39,626 nucleotides of DNA from an uncultured Collinsella sp. (GTDB lineage: Bacteria; Actinomycetota; Coriobacteriia; Coriobacteriales; Coriobacteriaceae): contig CATVZP010000010.1 of NCBI GenBank assembly GCA_958348565.1, positions 1-39,626 of the forward strand. The letters run 5' to 3'. Made by a program: the position numbers and the translations under genes. Positions within the stretch are counted from its first letter, which is position 1, and each line of letters starts with the position of its first letter. Positions 31,201 to 37,114 of this stretch are shown piece by piece. The notes beneath the pieces were generated by a model. That model made no database searches. It was not told the origin of the DNA and saw only the letters and a program-made list of their open reading frames with translations.

Positions 31201-31882
31201 GACGGTCGAGGGTGTCCTCAAGCACGAGCCCGACGGCTCCGGCTGGGCACACGACGCCAAGAACCACTGGCATGTCTGCCGCTGCGGCGAAGTCCTCGAC
31301 AAGGCTGAGCACACCTTTGAGTGGGTCGTTGATAAGCCGGCGACGGTCGAGGCCAAGGGCGAGAAGCACCAGGAGTGCAGGGTCTGCGGTGAGAAGGGCA
31401 AGTCTGAGGAGATCGCGATTCTGGCACCCGAGATTACCGACGGCAAGGGCCAGACGATGGTGGTCGATGCCGCCAAGGACCTGAGCTTCCGTTCGAACGC
31501 GCCGCTCAAGTTCTTCCAGAAGGTGCTGGTTGACGACAAGGAGGTCGCGGCCGAGAACTACGTGCTCACCGAGGGCTCTACGATTGTGACGCTCAAGGCG
31601 AGCTTCCTAAAGACGCTCGGCGTGGGCGAACACAAGCTGAGCGTGGTTTCGGCTACGGGCACCGCCGAGACGACCTTCACCGTTGCCGAGGCTGCCAAGC
31701 CCGCTCCTGGTCAGACCACCACGACTACTACGACCACGACTACGACTTCCAAGCCTAAGAAGAAGGCTGGCAAGGAGACGTTGCCTGAGTCCGGCGACAG
31801 CGAGTACGCCATGGCTGGTGCCGTGCTCGCTGCCGGCGTGGTGGCTCTGCTGCTGGCGTGGGCCATGACACGCGGCGCTTAA
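25232..31882 (+). CDS. Giant LPxTG-anchored repeat surface protein (MBG domains)
   Basis: 2216 aa. A signal peptide (residues 1-34, cleavage after AVANA) leads into an N-terminal ~500-residue region that reads like a beta-helix or pectate-lyase-like fold (NATVNLNSCTMSSF, CNINGGTIERYGA, TLTLNGSPEI). Several Ig-like/MBG-type modules follow, interspersed with CxxC motifs (CKYCD, CRVCGYEW, CSVCGHE, CACG, CKVCGYK, CRVCGEKG). Two tandem ~460-residue units (from residues 1106 and 1567) each contain an MBG_2-type SKTYGEDDPKFTY/ SKTYGEADPVFTW module. The C-terminus has eleven Thr, KPKKK, sortase motif LPESG (2184-2188), a hydrophobic helix and a short basic tail, so it is wall-anchored. Start 25232 or 25247 (AAGGAG upstream of the latter) are both possible. 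An adhesin role is likely; the ligand is unknown. The N-terminal third appears less GC-rich than the repeats. Confidence 0.88.
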   Translation: MKEKKMGMRAALMRLLGIATVACALVATPAVANAETQVMPDGVRAEVLSLKQANNEPVQITEPGSYVLKTAEGEVTPSSGYTIDAPDASRINPVRIYIDGTVYVNDKTNWRVEQTRWLFNIKQGSNIEFIGVNNPCVSFHRNQKQFESVSGFLTDRYYSGGYKKASGDISVGLGVGDGSQNFILSYGSKYEQKVPAISLGNTKGKLSANFSKLMIRDYAGKSHNSLGEVSPYSILEYAVPVRLFRSSFSDDGKGNINKLNATFTDCAFWNTSGDYNGAVSIVGNPRGGVNSDVASRLTATFENCRFGSDADSGIWQTNNKYPTVEETTEFAQVQETGKCAVAGVMGVTNATVNLNSCTMSSFHSTRSSSADNTLTVDALNVARSARCNINGGTIERYGARGNTCVVYAAGTLTLNGSPEIASYWKNSHAGDTNYGDKYTEADKATGTAKSLYVPKKKSVDANVPALNIASDFSVRGGFGDNVWISIEETADSNGVKSRVLGACESNKIEGVVPDGSSENDDNSDKYEIVNLNGDLTFRETIHQHKWNVEADGLGVRASCVGPFRNSECEYGKDENGEPKKYLTATYKLSMSKATSSQSTELVYDGCPVKIALNKDGAWNLEQMGVTASDEFTWYQCKSQADAEAYKNGTKLKGAPTDAGYYYVVTSFKAASGQTLEGKKSFEISQRRLVKNQSYKFILKDGGKGAGKYAHDGKEHQPVVESAKFKNGAGEWVDLVEGKDYVLDARSESGLKQTEPGQYACIVIGKGNFTTDGGTTSVLTLKWEIVDVSRFDLEVADFDGTYDGKEHGIAVNVKNDPVPADMKIEYREDGGDWTTDKPTYRNAAEYTTRYRVTASDYLTVTGQATVKISKADQEAPAGLVGNNWTTCSSKDGSISGVTKAMEYRRGSSGSYQKITSDGKLTGLAKSGTYYVRYAEDNNHNASPDVEVKIEQGPHAVADNAAWQPGDGSHYKACKYCDRAQVWQSCRWNYKIITPATPEVDGVRQKVCRVCGYEWYEKESYTYKDTYAPTIYDLWEDNAYCESVSFDVIDDRDETVTVTDNGKELKAGKDGRYTVKAAEGDAGAEHVIVATDAAGNAETRKIKMYAEHAYKWTIDKQPTVTETGSKHGTCSVCGHESGAVEIPALAVKGYSGKYDGKDHSVDASALPEGSVVEYKAADGGWTSVAPSIKDSGSVTVDYRVTIDGTAVDGKVTLEVKPRAITVAAQDASKTYGEDDPKFTYDVTSGELVEGESLQGIEIERDDDDSVRDGGYALRLTQPEGANSNYKITFKDGTFTIGKRELAVTWDTTTEFTYDGEEHCPQAKLHNVVGDDNIFAYVEGAKVKAGTYTAIITELTGDDAGNYKLPAEGLTCEFSIKKAPQGAPKVQATAETVSGKSDGKITGVDAKMEWRAKGSGEYQGVPDGVTEITDCAVGTYEVRYRADSDHDASSATEVTVNAGGKLVVTLPAKQVGYTIMASPDELDWHGSTTLTVSIESGYFTDNDSYAVKVNNAVVAPDARGEFTVQNAESDLVVTVEGVRKHEAVNDEWLSDDSAHWHKCACGDKIDESAHTFEWVVVKAPTATEKGSKQQKCKVCGYKLAEVEIPAAAIVGYSDEYDGAYHTVDATSLPKGATAKYSTDGKNWSPEAPKIKDVGTLTVSYEVTIDGVKAEGKVTLEIKPRAITVAADTSSKTYGEADPVFTWAITSGELVEGESLQGIEIEREDDDNVREGGYALQLTQPEGANPNYNITFVDGTFTINQRLLTVTWGTTEFTYDGKEHCPVATLGNVIGKDDLGATVEGSQVEAGDSYQANLTALTGRAAGNYALPTEGLTCDFSIKSAAQGAPVVQAAAETVSGKRDGKVTGVDATMEWRAKGAAEYQAVGEGTAELTGLAAGAYEVRYQAKTNYDASSATEVTVAAGPKLVVTLPSNQVGYALTSTATELDWHGTATLTMSIDSAYFAGKDYAVKVNGASVKLSAKGTYELKDVEGDVNMTVEGVLKHEPDGSGWAHDAKNHWHVCRCGEVLDKAEHTFEWVVDKPATVEAKGEKHQECRVCGEKGKSEEIAILAPEITDGKGQTMVVDAAKDLSFRSNAPLKFFQKVLVDDKEVAAENYVLTEGSTIVTLKASFLKTLGVGEHKLSVVSATGTAETTFTVAEAAKPAPGQTTTTTTTTTTTSKPKKKAGKETLPESGDSEYAMAGAVLAAGVVALLLAWAMTRGA
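28547..31400 (+). repeat. Tandem ~1.38-kb coding repeats in the giant surface protein
   Basis: Unit 1 begins at 28547 (HAYKW), unit 2 at 29930 (HTFEWVV), and a third partial unit at 31310 (HTFEWVV). The spacings are 1383 and 1380 nt. Each full unit carries in order a CxxCG motif, a GYSxxYDGxxHxVDA module, an MBG_2 module, a TTEFTYDG module, AETVSGKxDGK, a KLVVTLP module and a CxCG motif. DNA identity is visibly high in parts, for example around TCCTCCGCCACCGAGGTTAC, so recombination between units can change copy number. Confidence 0.85.
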
Positions 31883-31894
31883 CCGCATGCCAGT

Positions 31895-31935
31895 CCCCGG
31901 CGGGTCCGGATCGAGCGATCCGGACCCGCTTTCGG
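31895..31935 (+). terminator. Terminator after the giant surface protein
   Basis: GCGGGTCCGGATC (31900-31912) pairs perfectly with GATCCGGACCCGC (31917-31929) around GAGC, followed by TTTCGG. An outer CCCCG/CGGGG pair extends it. The T-run is short. Confidence 0.7.
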
Positions 31936-31952
31936 GGTCTTCCAGAAACCCG

Positions 31953-32161
31953 GTGGTCAAAAAAGGCCAAATATGAGTACTGTTACCAGTTTGGTGGCAG
32001 CCAAATGGCCTCAAAAATCGGTGCCAGCGGCCAAAAGTGCATCGATTTTCGTCCTTCAGAGTCGCGATCGGGCTCCAAACAAGGCGATTTTGCTGCTCTG
32101 GACTGGAAAATCGCTGCTACTAATTTGGTGACAGTACTCATATTTGGCCTTTTTTGACCAC
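31953..32161. mobile_element. 209-nt terminal-inverted-repeat (MITE-like) element
   Basis: The termini match as inverted repeats over about 48 nt: GTGGTCAAAAAAGGCCAAAT at 31953 onward against the reverse complement ending at 32161. They are perfect for the first ~31 nt (through GAGTACTGT), then diverge mainly by transitions that keep G-T pairs. The interior (~113 nt) is non-coding with its own short repeats (two GATTTT-type stretches). No clear target duplication flanks it. The right end (GGCCTTTTTTGACC) could also terminate transcription. A non-autonomous transposable element or a long structured RNA are both possible. Confidence 0.6.
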
Positions 32162-32193
32162 TGCCCCTTGGTCCAGGACAAAACGGCTGCTTG

Positions 32194-32262
32194 AATCATG
32201 CGGCGGGTCCATTTTCAACTATCCTCAGCTTGCCAGTTCGAAAATGGACCCGCCGCATGATT
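32194..32262. repeat. 22-bp perfect inverted repeat upstream of nadA
   Basis: The arm starting AATCATGCGGCGGGTCCA (32194-32215) is repeated inverted at 32241-32262 with no mismatch, around a 25-nt AT-richer loop. A further TCAA/TTCGA partial pairing exists inside. It lies between the MITE-like element and the NiaR-like operator. The function is unknown. Confidence 0.75.
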
Positions 32263-32281
32263 GAATCTTTATTTCAACTTT

Positions 32282-32331
32282 ACACCTGGCTTTACAGCTG
32301 TCTTGTCAGCTGTAAAGCCAGGTGTCATACT
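32282..32331 (+). promoter_or_regulatory. nad operon promoter with NiaR-type operator
   Basis: A perfect 19-bp palindrome (ACACCTGGCTTTACAGCTG at 32282-32300, inverted at 32307-32325) has the centre TCTTGT. It resembles the NiaR consensus centred on TGTCTTGACA. TTGTCA (32303-32308) and CATACT (32326-32331) are spaced by exactly 17 nt, so the operator covers the -35 and spacer. Bound NiaR-niacin would block polymerase. niaR is the last gene of the same operon. Confidence 0.75.
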
Positions 32332-32366
32332 AAAGCCCCAAGATTCGCCAAAAGAGAGGGGCCTTG

Positions 32367-33392
32367 ATGGCACAGAGCGCGAACATGGATGCGTCGGAGC
32401 TTGCACGCGATATCGCGGCCGGCCTGGCATCGGCAACGACGGCAACGGAACGTGCGGCACTGGTGCCCGCAGAGCTCGTCGAGGCCATTCAGCAACTAAA
32501 AACCCAACGTGACGCGGTGATCCTGGCGCACTATTACGTGGCGCCCGAGGTGCAGGCCGTGGCTGATTACGTCGGCGACAGCTTCTACCTGGCCAAGCTC
32601 GCCAAGAGCCTGCCGCAGCAGACCATCGTGTTGTGCGGCGTGGAGTTTATGGGCGAGAGCGCCAAGCTGCTCAACCCCACCAAGACCGTGCTGCTGCCCG
32701 AGCCGGGCGCGGACTGTCCCATGGCGCACATGGTCAAGCGCGAGACGGTCGACGCGGCGCGCGCCGAGTATGGCGACGACCTGGCCGTGGTGTGCTACGT
32801 TAACTCGACGGTCGAGATCAAGAGCTGGAGTGATGTGTGCGTTACCAGCTCTAACGCCGTCAAGATCGTCTCCGAGCTGCCGCAGCAGCACATCTTGTTC
32901 ATTCCCGACCAGAACCTGGGCCGCTTCGTAGCCGAGCAGGTGCCGCAAAAGCACGTCATGCTTAACAAGGGCTACTGCCCGCGCCACCACATCATCACCG
33001 TCGAGCAGATTGTCGATGCGCAGGAGGCGCATCCCAACGCGCTCGTACTGGCGCACCCCGAATGCAAGGCCGACGTCCTTGCCGAGGCCGACTACATCGG
33101 CTCCACCGCCGGCATCATCAAGTATGCCGAGGAGTCGGACGCCAACGAGTTCATCATCGTGACGGTCCGCGGCGTGCTCTACGAGCTCGAGCGCCGCTGC
33201 GAGGGCACCGGCAAAAAGTTCTACTTCCCTGCGGTGCAGCCCACCTGCGTCAACATGGATCTCATCACGCTCGAAAAGCTCGTGCGCTGCCTGGAGACGG
33301 GCGAGGGCGAGGTGCAGATTGGCGTGTCGGACGAGGCAGCCGATCAGGCCAAGCTCACGCTCGACCGCATGCTCGAGTACGCGGCGCGCTAA
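32367..33392 (+). CDS. nadA: Quinolinate synthase
   Basis: A 341-aa [4Fe-4S] enzyme that condenses iminoaspartate with dihydroxyacetone phosphate to make quinolinate. Seen: AVILAHYYVAPEVQ, LCGVEFMGESAK (first cluster Cys), CYVNSTVEIK, SSNAVKIV, NLGRFVAEQ, the HPEC motif (second Cys), IVTVRGVLYELE and QPTCVNM (third Cys). The start at 32367 (ATG) has GAGAGGGG 5 nt upstream; the adjacent TTG at 32364 is less likely. It is first in nadA-nadB-nadC-niaR behind the NiaR-type operator. Confidence 0.96.
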   Translation: MAQSANMDASELARDIAAGLASATTATERAALVPAELVEAIQQLKTQRDAVILAHYYVAPEVQAVADYVGDSFYLAKLAKSLPQQTIVLCGVEFMGESAKLLNPTKTVLLPEPGADCPMAHMVKRETVDAARAEYGDDLAVVCYVNSTVEIKSWSDVCVTSSNAVKIVSELPQQHILFIPDQNLGRFVAEQVPQKHVMLNKGYCPRHHIITVEQIVDAQEAHPNALVLAHPECKADVLAEADYIGSTAGIIKYAEESDANEFIIVTVRGVLYELERRCEGTGKKFYFPAVQPTCVNMDLITLEKLVRCLETGEGEVQIGVSDEAADQAKLTLDRMLEYAAR

Positions 33393-33395
33393 GCC

Positions 33396-33430
33396 AATGT
33401 GGCATGAGGGACAGCCCCTTACGCCACATT
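33396..33430. repeat. GGGAC-loop hairpin between nadA and nadB, copy I
   Basis: AATGTGGC (33396-33403) pairs with GCCACATT (33423-33430). With one mismatch and wobble extension, the loop is AGGGACAGCCCCT (33407-33419), again 13 nt. It is inside an operon, so it would be part of the nad mRNA, just upstream of the nadB ribosome site. Confidence 0.7.
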
Positions 33431-33448
33431 ACAAGGGAGAGGATTCCT

Positions 33449-34825
33449 GTGGAAACCAAGCAATACCCCGACATGGAGTGCGACGTCGTCATTGCCGGCT
33501 GCGGCGTGGCGGGCCTATACGCGGCCCTCAATCTGCCGACGAGCACGCGCGTGATCATGCTCTCCAAGGGCGCTGTCGACGAGTGCGATTCGATGCTCGC
33601 GCAGGGTGGCATCTGCGTGCTGCCCGAAGGCTCTGACTACGATGCCTTCTTTGAGGACACCATGCACGCCGGTCACTACGAGAACCGCCGCGAGAGCGTC
33701 GACATCATGATCCGCTCGAGCCGTTCGGTCATCAACGACCTGCTAGCGATGGGCGTGGATTTCGAGCGCAAGGCCGACGGCAGCCTCGACTTTACCCGCG
33801 AGGGCGCGCACAGCCGCCCGCGCATTGCCTTCCATGCCGATATTACGGGTAAGGAGATAACGACCAAGCTGCTCCAGGCCGTTCGCAAGCTGGATAACGT
33901 GCAGATTCTTGAGCACGTGGCCATGACCGACATCCTGACGGGCGAGCGCGATGGGGCCACGGTGTGCACCGGCGTTGTCGCCGTTCCCGTGGACGAGGAC
34001 AACTCGGTCCGCCCCGCCGACGAGCTGGCACATGCCGCCGAGGGCGTGCATACCGGCGAGCCGTTTAAGATCCGTGCCCGCCATACGCTGTGGGCGACGG
34101 GCGGTATCGGCGGCGTGTACGACCATTCGACTAACTACCCGCAGCTCACGGGCGATGCCTGCTACATTGCTCAGGAGCATGGCATTAAGATGGAGCACCT
34201 GGACTACGTGCAGATTCACCCCACGGGGCTGTTCTCGCCGCAGCCGGGCCGCACCTTTCTGATCAGCGAGAGCTGCCGCGGCGAGGGCGCGATTCTGCTC
34301 AACGCCGCTGGCGAGCGCTTTACCGACGAGCTGCAGCCGCGTGACGTGGTCGCCGCCGCCATTCGCGAGCAGATGAAGCAGGACGGCACCGAGCACGAGT
34401 GGCTGAGCTTTGCCCCCGTCGAGCGCGATGTGGTGACCGGGCACTTTACCAACATCCGCGCGCGCTGCCTGGAGGACGGCCGCGATATCTTGGACGAGCC
34501 CATTCCCGTTACGCCCACGCAGCACTACTTTATGGGCGGCGTGTGGGTCGACAAGGACGGCCGTACCTCGATGCCCGAGCTCTACGCCGCGGGCGAGACG
34601 GCTTGCAACGGCGTTCACGGCAAGAATCGCCTCGCATCAAACAGCCTGCTCGAAGCGCTGGTCTGGGGTCGTCGCGCCGCGTGGTATATGCGTACCGGCG
34701 AGTCGCTGGCCGTGGAGCAGGCGGGCGATCCCGCGCTCGATGGCCGTCATCGCGCCCTGAGCGCCGATCCCCTGGCAATCGATGATTTGGCCCGTGCCGC
34801 CGGCACGCAGGCCGTGGAGGAGTAG
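33449..34825 (+). CDS. nadB: L-aspartate oxidase (short form)
   Basis: A 458-aa flavoenzyme that oxidises L-aspartate to iminoaspartate for NadA. Seen: the FAD-binding CDVVIAGCGVAGLYAAL, MLAQGGICV, the active-site region YVQIHPTGLF with SESCRGEGAILLN, QHYFMGGVWVD, and the FAD-binding end ETACNGVHGKNRLASNSLLEALVWG. It starts with GTG at 33449, preceded by AAGGGAGAGG. Only ~60 residues follow the last FAD motif, whereas E. coli NadB (540 aa) has a larger C-terminal helical domain, so most of that domain is missing. nadC begins 3 nt after its stop. Confidence 0.93.
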   Translation: METKQYPDMECDVVIAGCGVAGLYAALNLPTSTRVIMLSKGAVDECDSMLAQGGICVLPEGSDYDAFFEDTMHAGHYENRRESVDIMIRSSRSVINDLLAMGVDFERKADGSLDFTREGAHSRPRIAFHADITGKEITTKLLQAVRKLDNVQILEHVAMTDILTGERDGATVCTGVVAVPVDEDNSVRPADELAHAAEGVHTGEPFKIRARHTLWATGGIGGVYDHSTNYPQLTGDACYIAQEHGIKMEHLDYVQIHPTGLFSPQPGRTFLISESCRGEGAILLNAAGERFTDELQPRDVVAAAIREQMKQDGTEHEWLSFAPVERDVVTGHFTNIRARCLEDGRDILDEPIPVTPTQHYFMGGVWVDKDGRTSMPELYAAGETACNGVHGKNRLASNSLLEALVWGRRAAWYMRTGESLAVEQAGDPALDGRHRALSADPLAIDDLARAAGTQAVEE

Positions 34826-34828
34826 ACC

Positions 34829-35689
34829 ATGAATCCCATTACCATGAAGCTCGTCGTCGATGATCTGATCCTGCAGGCCCTGCGCGAGGACATTACGTTT
34901 GAGGACGTGAGCACGGCGAGCGTGTGCCCCACGGCGCGCCCCGCCACGGTGGAGCTTATCGCCAAGGCCGATGGCATCATCGCGGGCTTGGACGTGTTCG
35001 CTCGCACCTTTGAGCTGCTGGATCCGCAGAGCTCGGTGCTGTTTGATGTCGTCGATGGCGATGAGGTGCACGCCGGCGACCACGTGGGCCAGGTGCGCGG
35101 CGACGCGCGAGTGCTGCTTTCGGGCGAGCGCGTGGCGCTCAACTATCTGCAGCGTATGAGCGGTATCGCCACCTACACGCACAACATGGCAGCGGCGCTC
35201 GAGGGTACCAAGACCGTGCTTGTCGACACGCGCAAGACCACACCGGGCATGCGCGTCTTCGAGAAGGCCGCGGTCGAGATCGGTGGCGGCAGCAACCACC
35301 GCTACAACCTGTCGACGGCTGTCATGCTCAAGGACAACCATATTGACGCCGCCGGTGGTGTGACGCGTGCGATCGAGATGGCACGCGCCCACGCATCGTT
35401 TACCACGACGGTCGAGATCGAGTGCGAGAACCTGAGCATGGTGCGCGAGGCCGTGGAGGCCGGTGCCGACATCATCATGCTCGACAACATGACCCACGAT
35501 GACATGGCTGCCGCGATTGAGCTTATCGCCGGTCGCGCCAAGACCGAGTGCTCGGGCAACGTGGACGCCAACAATATCCGCGCCCTGGCCGATCTGGGCG
35601 TTGACTTTATCAGCTCGGGGGCGTTGACGCACTCTGCGCCGATTCTCGACCTCTCGCTTAAGCATCTGCGTCTGCTGGACGGTAAATAA
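34829..35689 (+). CDS. nadC: Quinolinate phosphoribosyltransferase (decarboxylating)
   Basis: A 286-aa enzyme that converts quinolinate and PRPP to nicotinate mononucleotide. Seen: ALREDITFEDVST, GERVALNYLQRMSGIAT, VDTRKTTPGMRVFEKAAVEIGGGSNHR (the family signature, here in parts), LKDNHI, and VEIECENL with IIMLDNM. Length is typical. The ribosome site GGAGG lies within the end of nadB. Its stop overlaps the niaR start (TAATG), so translation is coupled. Confidence 0.96.
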   Translation: MNPITMKLVVDDLILQALREDITFEDVSTASVCPTARPATVELIAKADGIIAGLDVFARTFELLDPQSSVLFDVVDGDEVHAGDHVGQVRGDARVLLSGERVALNYLQRMSGIATYTHNMAAALEGTKTVLVDTRKTTPGMRVFEKAAVEIGGGSNHRYNLSTAVMLKDNHIDAAGGVTRAIEMARAHASFTTTVEIECENLSMVREAVEAGADIIMLDNMTHDDMAAAIELIAGRAKTECSGNVDANNIRALADLGVDFISSGALTHSAPILDLSLKHLRLLDGK

Positions 35690-36234
35690 TGAACGCCCGC
35701 GAGCGCCGTCGTGCCATCATGGGCGTGCTCGAGGAAGCCAGGGAGCCCGTTTCGGGCAGCGCACTTGCCCGCGAGGTGGGCGTGAGCCGTCAGGTCGTGG
35801 TGCAGGATATTGCCCTGTTACGCGCCGATGGGCACGATGTCGTGGCAACCAACCGTGGTTATGTGCTGCAGGAGGCCCCCAGCAGCCCCGCCGTGCCCAC
35901 GCGCTTGGTCAAGGTTCGCCATAGCGTGGAGCAGGCAGGCGATGAGCTCACGAGTATCGTCGACGCCGGCGGCGCCGTGCTCAACGTGATCGTCAATCAC
36001 CGCGTGTACGGTAAGATCACGGCCGACCTGGACATCCGCAATCGTCGCGATGTTGGGCGCTACCTGCACGATATCGAGAGCGGCAAGAGTTTCCCGCTAC
36101 TAACGGTGACGAGCGGCTATCACTTCCATCGCATTGCGGCGGAGGATGAGCAAACCCTCGACGAGATCGAGGCCATACTCAAGGAGAAGGGCTATCTGGC
36201 AGACCTGATGCCCTACGAAGACGACCTGTCCTAG
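35689..36234 (+). CDS. niaR: Niacin-responsive NAD biosynthesis repressor NiaR (HTH + 3H domain)
   Basis: A 181-aa regulator. The N-terminal winged HTH (residues ~1-60, SGSALAREVGVSRQVVVQDI) is followed by a 3H domain named for its histidines, visible here in VRHSVEQ, IVNHRVYGKI and SGYHFHRI. Characterised NiaR (YrxA) binds niacin and represses de novo NAD genes. It is the last gene of the nad operon, coupled to nadC by TAATG, and the NiaR-like operator before nadA makes the operon self-repressing. A strong terminator follows 13 nt after its stop. Confidence 0.93.
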   Translation: MNARERRRAIMGVLEEAREPVSGSALAREVGVSRQVVVQDIALLRADGHDVVATNRGYVLQEAPSSPAVPTRLVKVRHSVEQAGDELTSIVDAGGAVLNVIVNHRVYGKITADLDIRNRRDVGRYLHDIESGKSFPLLTVTSGYHFHRIAAEDEQTLDEIEAILKEKGYLADLMPYEDDLS

Positions 36235-36247
36235 TAACGACGAATGC

Positions 36248-36287
36248 AAAAGGAGGCCTCCGCGGCGATGCGGAGGCCTCCTTTTTT
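36248..36287. terminator. Terminator of the nad operon (bidirectional)
   Basis: AAAAGGAGGCCTCCGC (36248-36263) pairs perfectly with GCGGAGGCCTCCTTTT (36270-36285) around 6 nt, with T6 on the plus side and T4 on the minus side. It serves both niaR and the convergent ferredoxin gene. Confidence 0.93.
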
Positions 36288-36326
36288 GTGCACGGTGTAC
36301 TTGTGAGTGTGCAAGTGGGGGAGTTG

Positions 36327-36512
36327 TTACTCCTCGACGATCTCGGTGATCGCGCCGGCGGGGCAAGCGTCCTGGCAAGCGCCACAGGCGACGCAGGAGT
36401 CCTCGTCAGCGACGGTAGCGACGTCCTGGAGCTCCAGAACGCCAGCGGGGCAGGAGTCGACGCAAACGCCACAAGCGATGCACTCGTCGGCATCAATTAC
36501 GGGATGAGCCAT
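36327..36512 (-). CDS. 2[4Fe-4S] bacterial ferredoxin
   Basis: A 61-aa clostridial-type ferredoxin with two cluster motifs: CIACGVCVDSCP and CVACGACQDACP. It is very acidic and short, and carries low-potential electrons in the cytoplasm, for example for pyruvate:ferredoxin oxidoreductase or hydrogenase. The start at 36512 (MAHPVID) is the conserved ferredoxin start, with AGAGAGG 8 nt upstream; the in-frame extension to 36578 is not expected. It is monocistronic and converges on the nad operon. Confidence 0.95.
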   Translation of the reverse strand: MAHPVIDADECIACGVCVDSCPAGVLELQDVATVADEDSCVACGACQDACPAGAITEIVEE

Positions 36513-36735
36513 GGTAGTTTCCTCTCTGTTGACCGACGCTACAGGCGATGCGCGCCGGTTTGATTCGGGCAAAAACATACCACGGGAGCGACCGTTTGCA
36601 ATACCCTCTGACCGGCATCTTCATACCGTTCGCCGAGTATGCCAAGGTTTACTAAAAAACGCGCAGGTGGGGCCGTTGAGCTGCGCAAATGTTAGCTAAA
36701 GGTGACTTGAAATATTGAGCTATTGAGCGCGCCTG

Positions 36736-36907
36736 CGGAAAGGGCATCCCGTTATTTGGCCGAAAAACGGGTCGTAGTTTCCGGTTGGGCCCGCTAGCGG
36801 AAACTGCGACCCGGTATCAGCTCTCAAAACGGGATACGGTTTCCGGTTGAGCCTTCAGACGGAAACCGCGGCCCGGAATCCACGCTCAAAACGGGACGAG
36901 CTTTCCG
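36736..36907. repeat. 62-nt-period inverted-repeat array 2
   Basis: Arms of 16 nt lie at 36736-36751 (right, unpaired), 36768-36783 (left), 36798-36813 (right), 36830-36845 (left), 36860-36875 (right) and 36892-36907 (left, unpaired). Left-arm starts are 62 nt apart exactly. CGGGTCGTAGTTTCCG pairs with CGGAAACTGCGACCCG with one G-T. Loops are 14 nt and gaps 16 nt, the gaps reading like GNATNNNGCTCTCAAAA. Same geometry and consensus as array 1. It lies in the 657-nt gap between ferredoxin and dnaK. Confidence 0.88.
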
Positions 36908-37114
36908 CAAGGCAGCCCCAGGCACCCTCGGACCCAAGCCTCAGCCATCTCTACATAGATCTCGATAGATTTGTCTAGAACTCAAACAGCGCATCTACCT
37001 GCGCATTTAAGAACCTAAACTCTTGGCAATAAGAAATCTTATATGAATTGACTTAGATTTTGTATATTCCGGCCCATAAGGGGATACACTACATGCTGAA
37101 AGACAAGCCGAAAC

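Noticed and set aside
27089..31369. Very long antisense open frames (862 and 562 codons) opposite the giant surface protein
   Set aside because: They mirror codon bias of the GC-rich sense gene, have no ribosome site and no recognisable domains, while the sense frame has a signal peptide, domains and a sortase signal.
36736..36907. 62-nt array considered as a CRISPR array
   Set aside because: The repeated parts are paired inverted arms with conserved gaps, there are no unique spacers of constant repeat context, and no cas genes are present.
37048..37068. TTGACT and TATATT before dnaK as a promoter
   Set aside because: They are only 9 nt apart, far from the 16-18 nt needed; no alternative pair was convincing.
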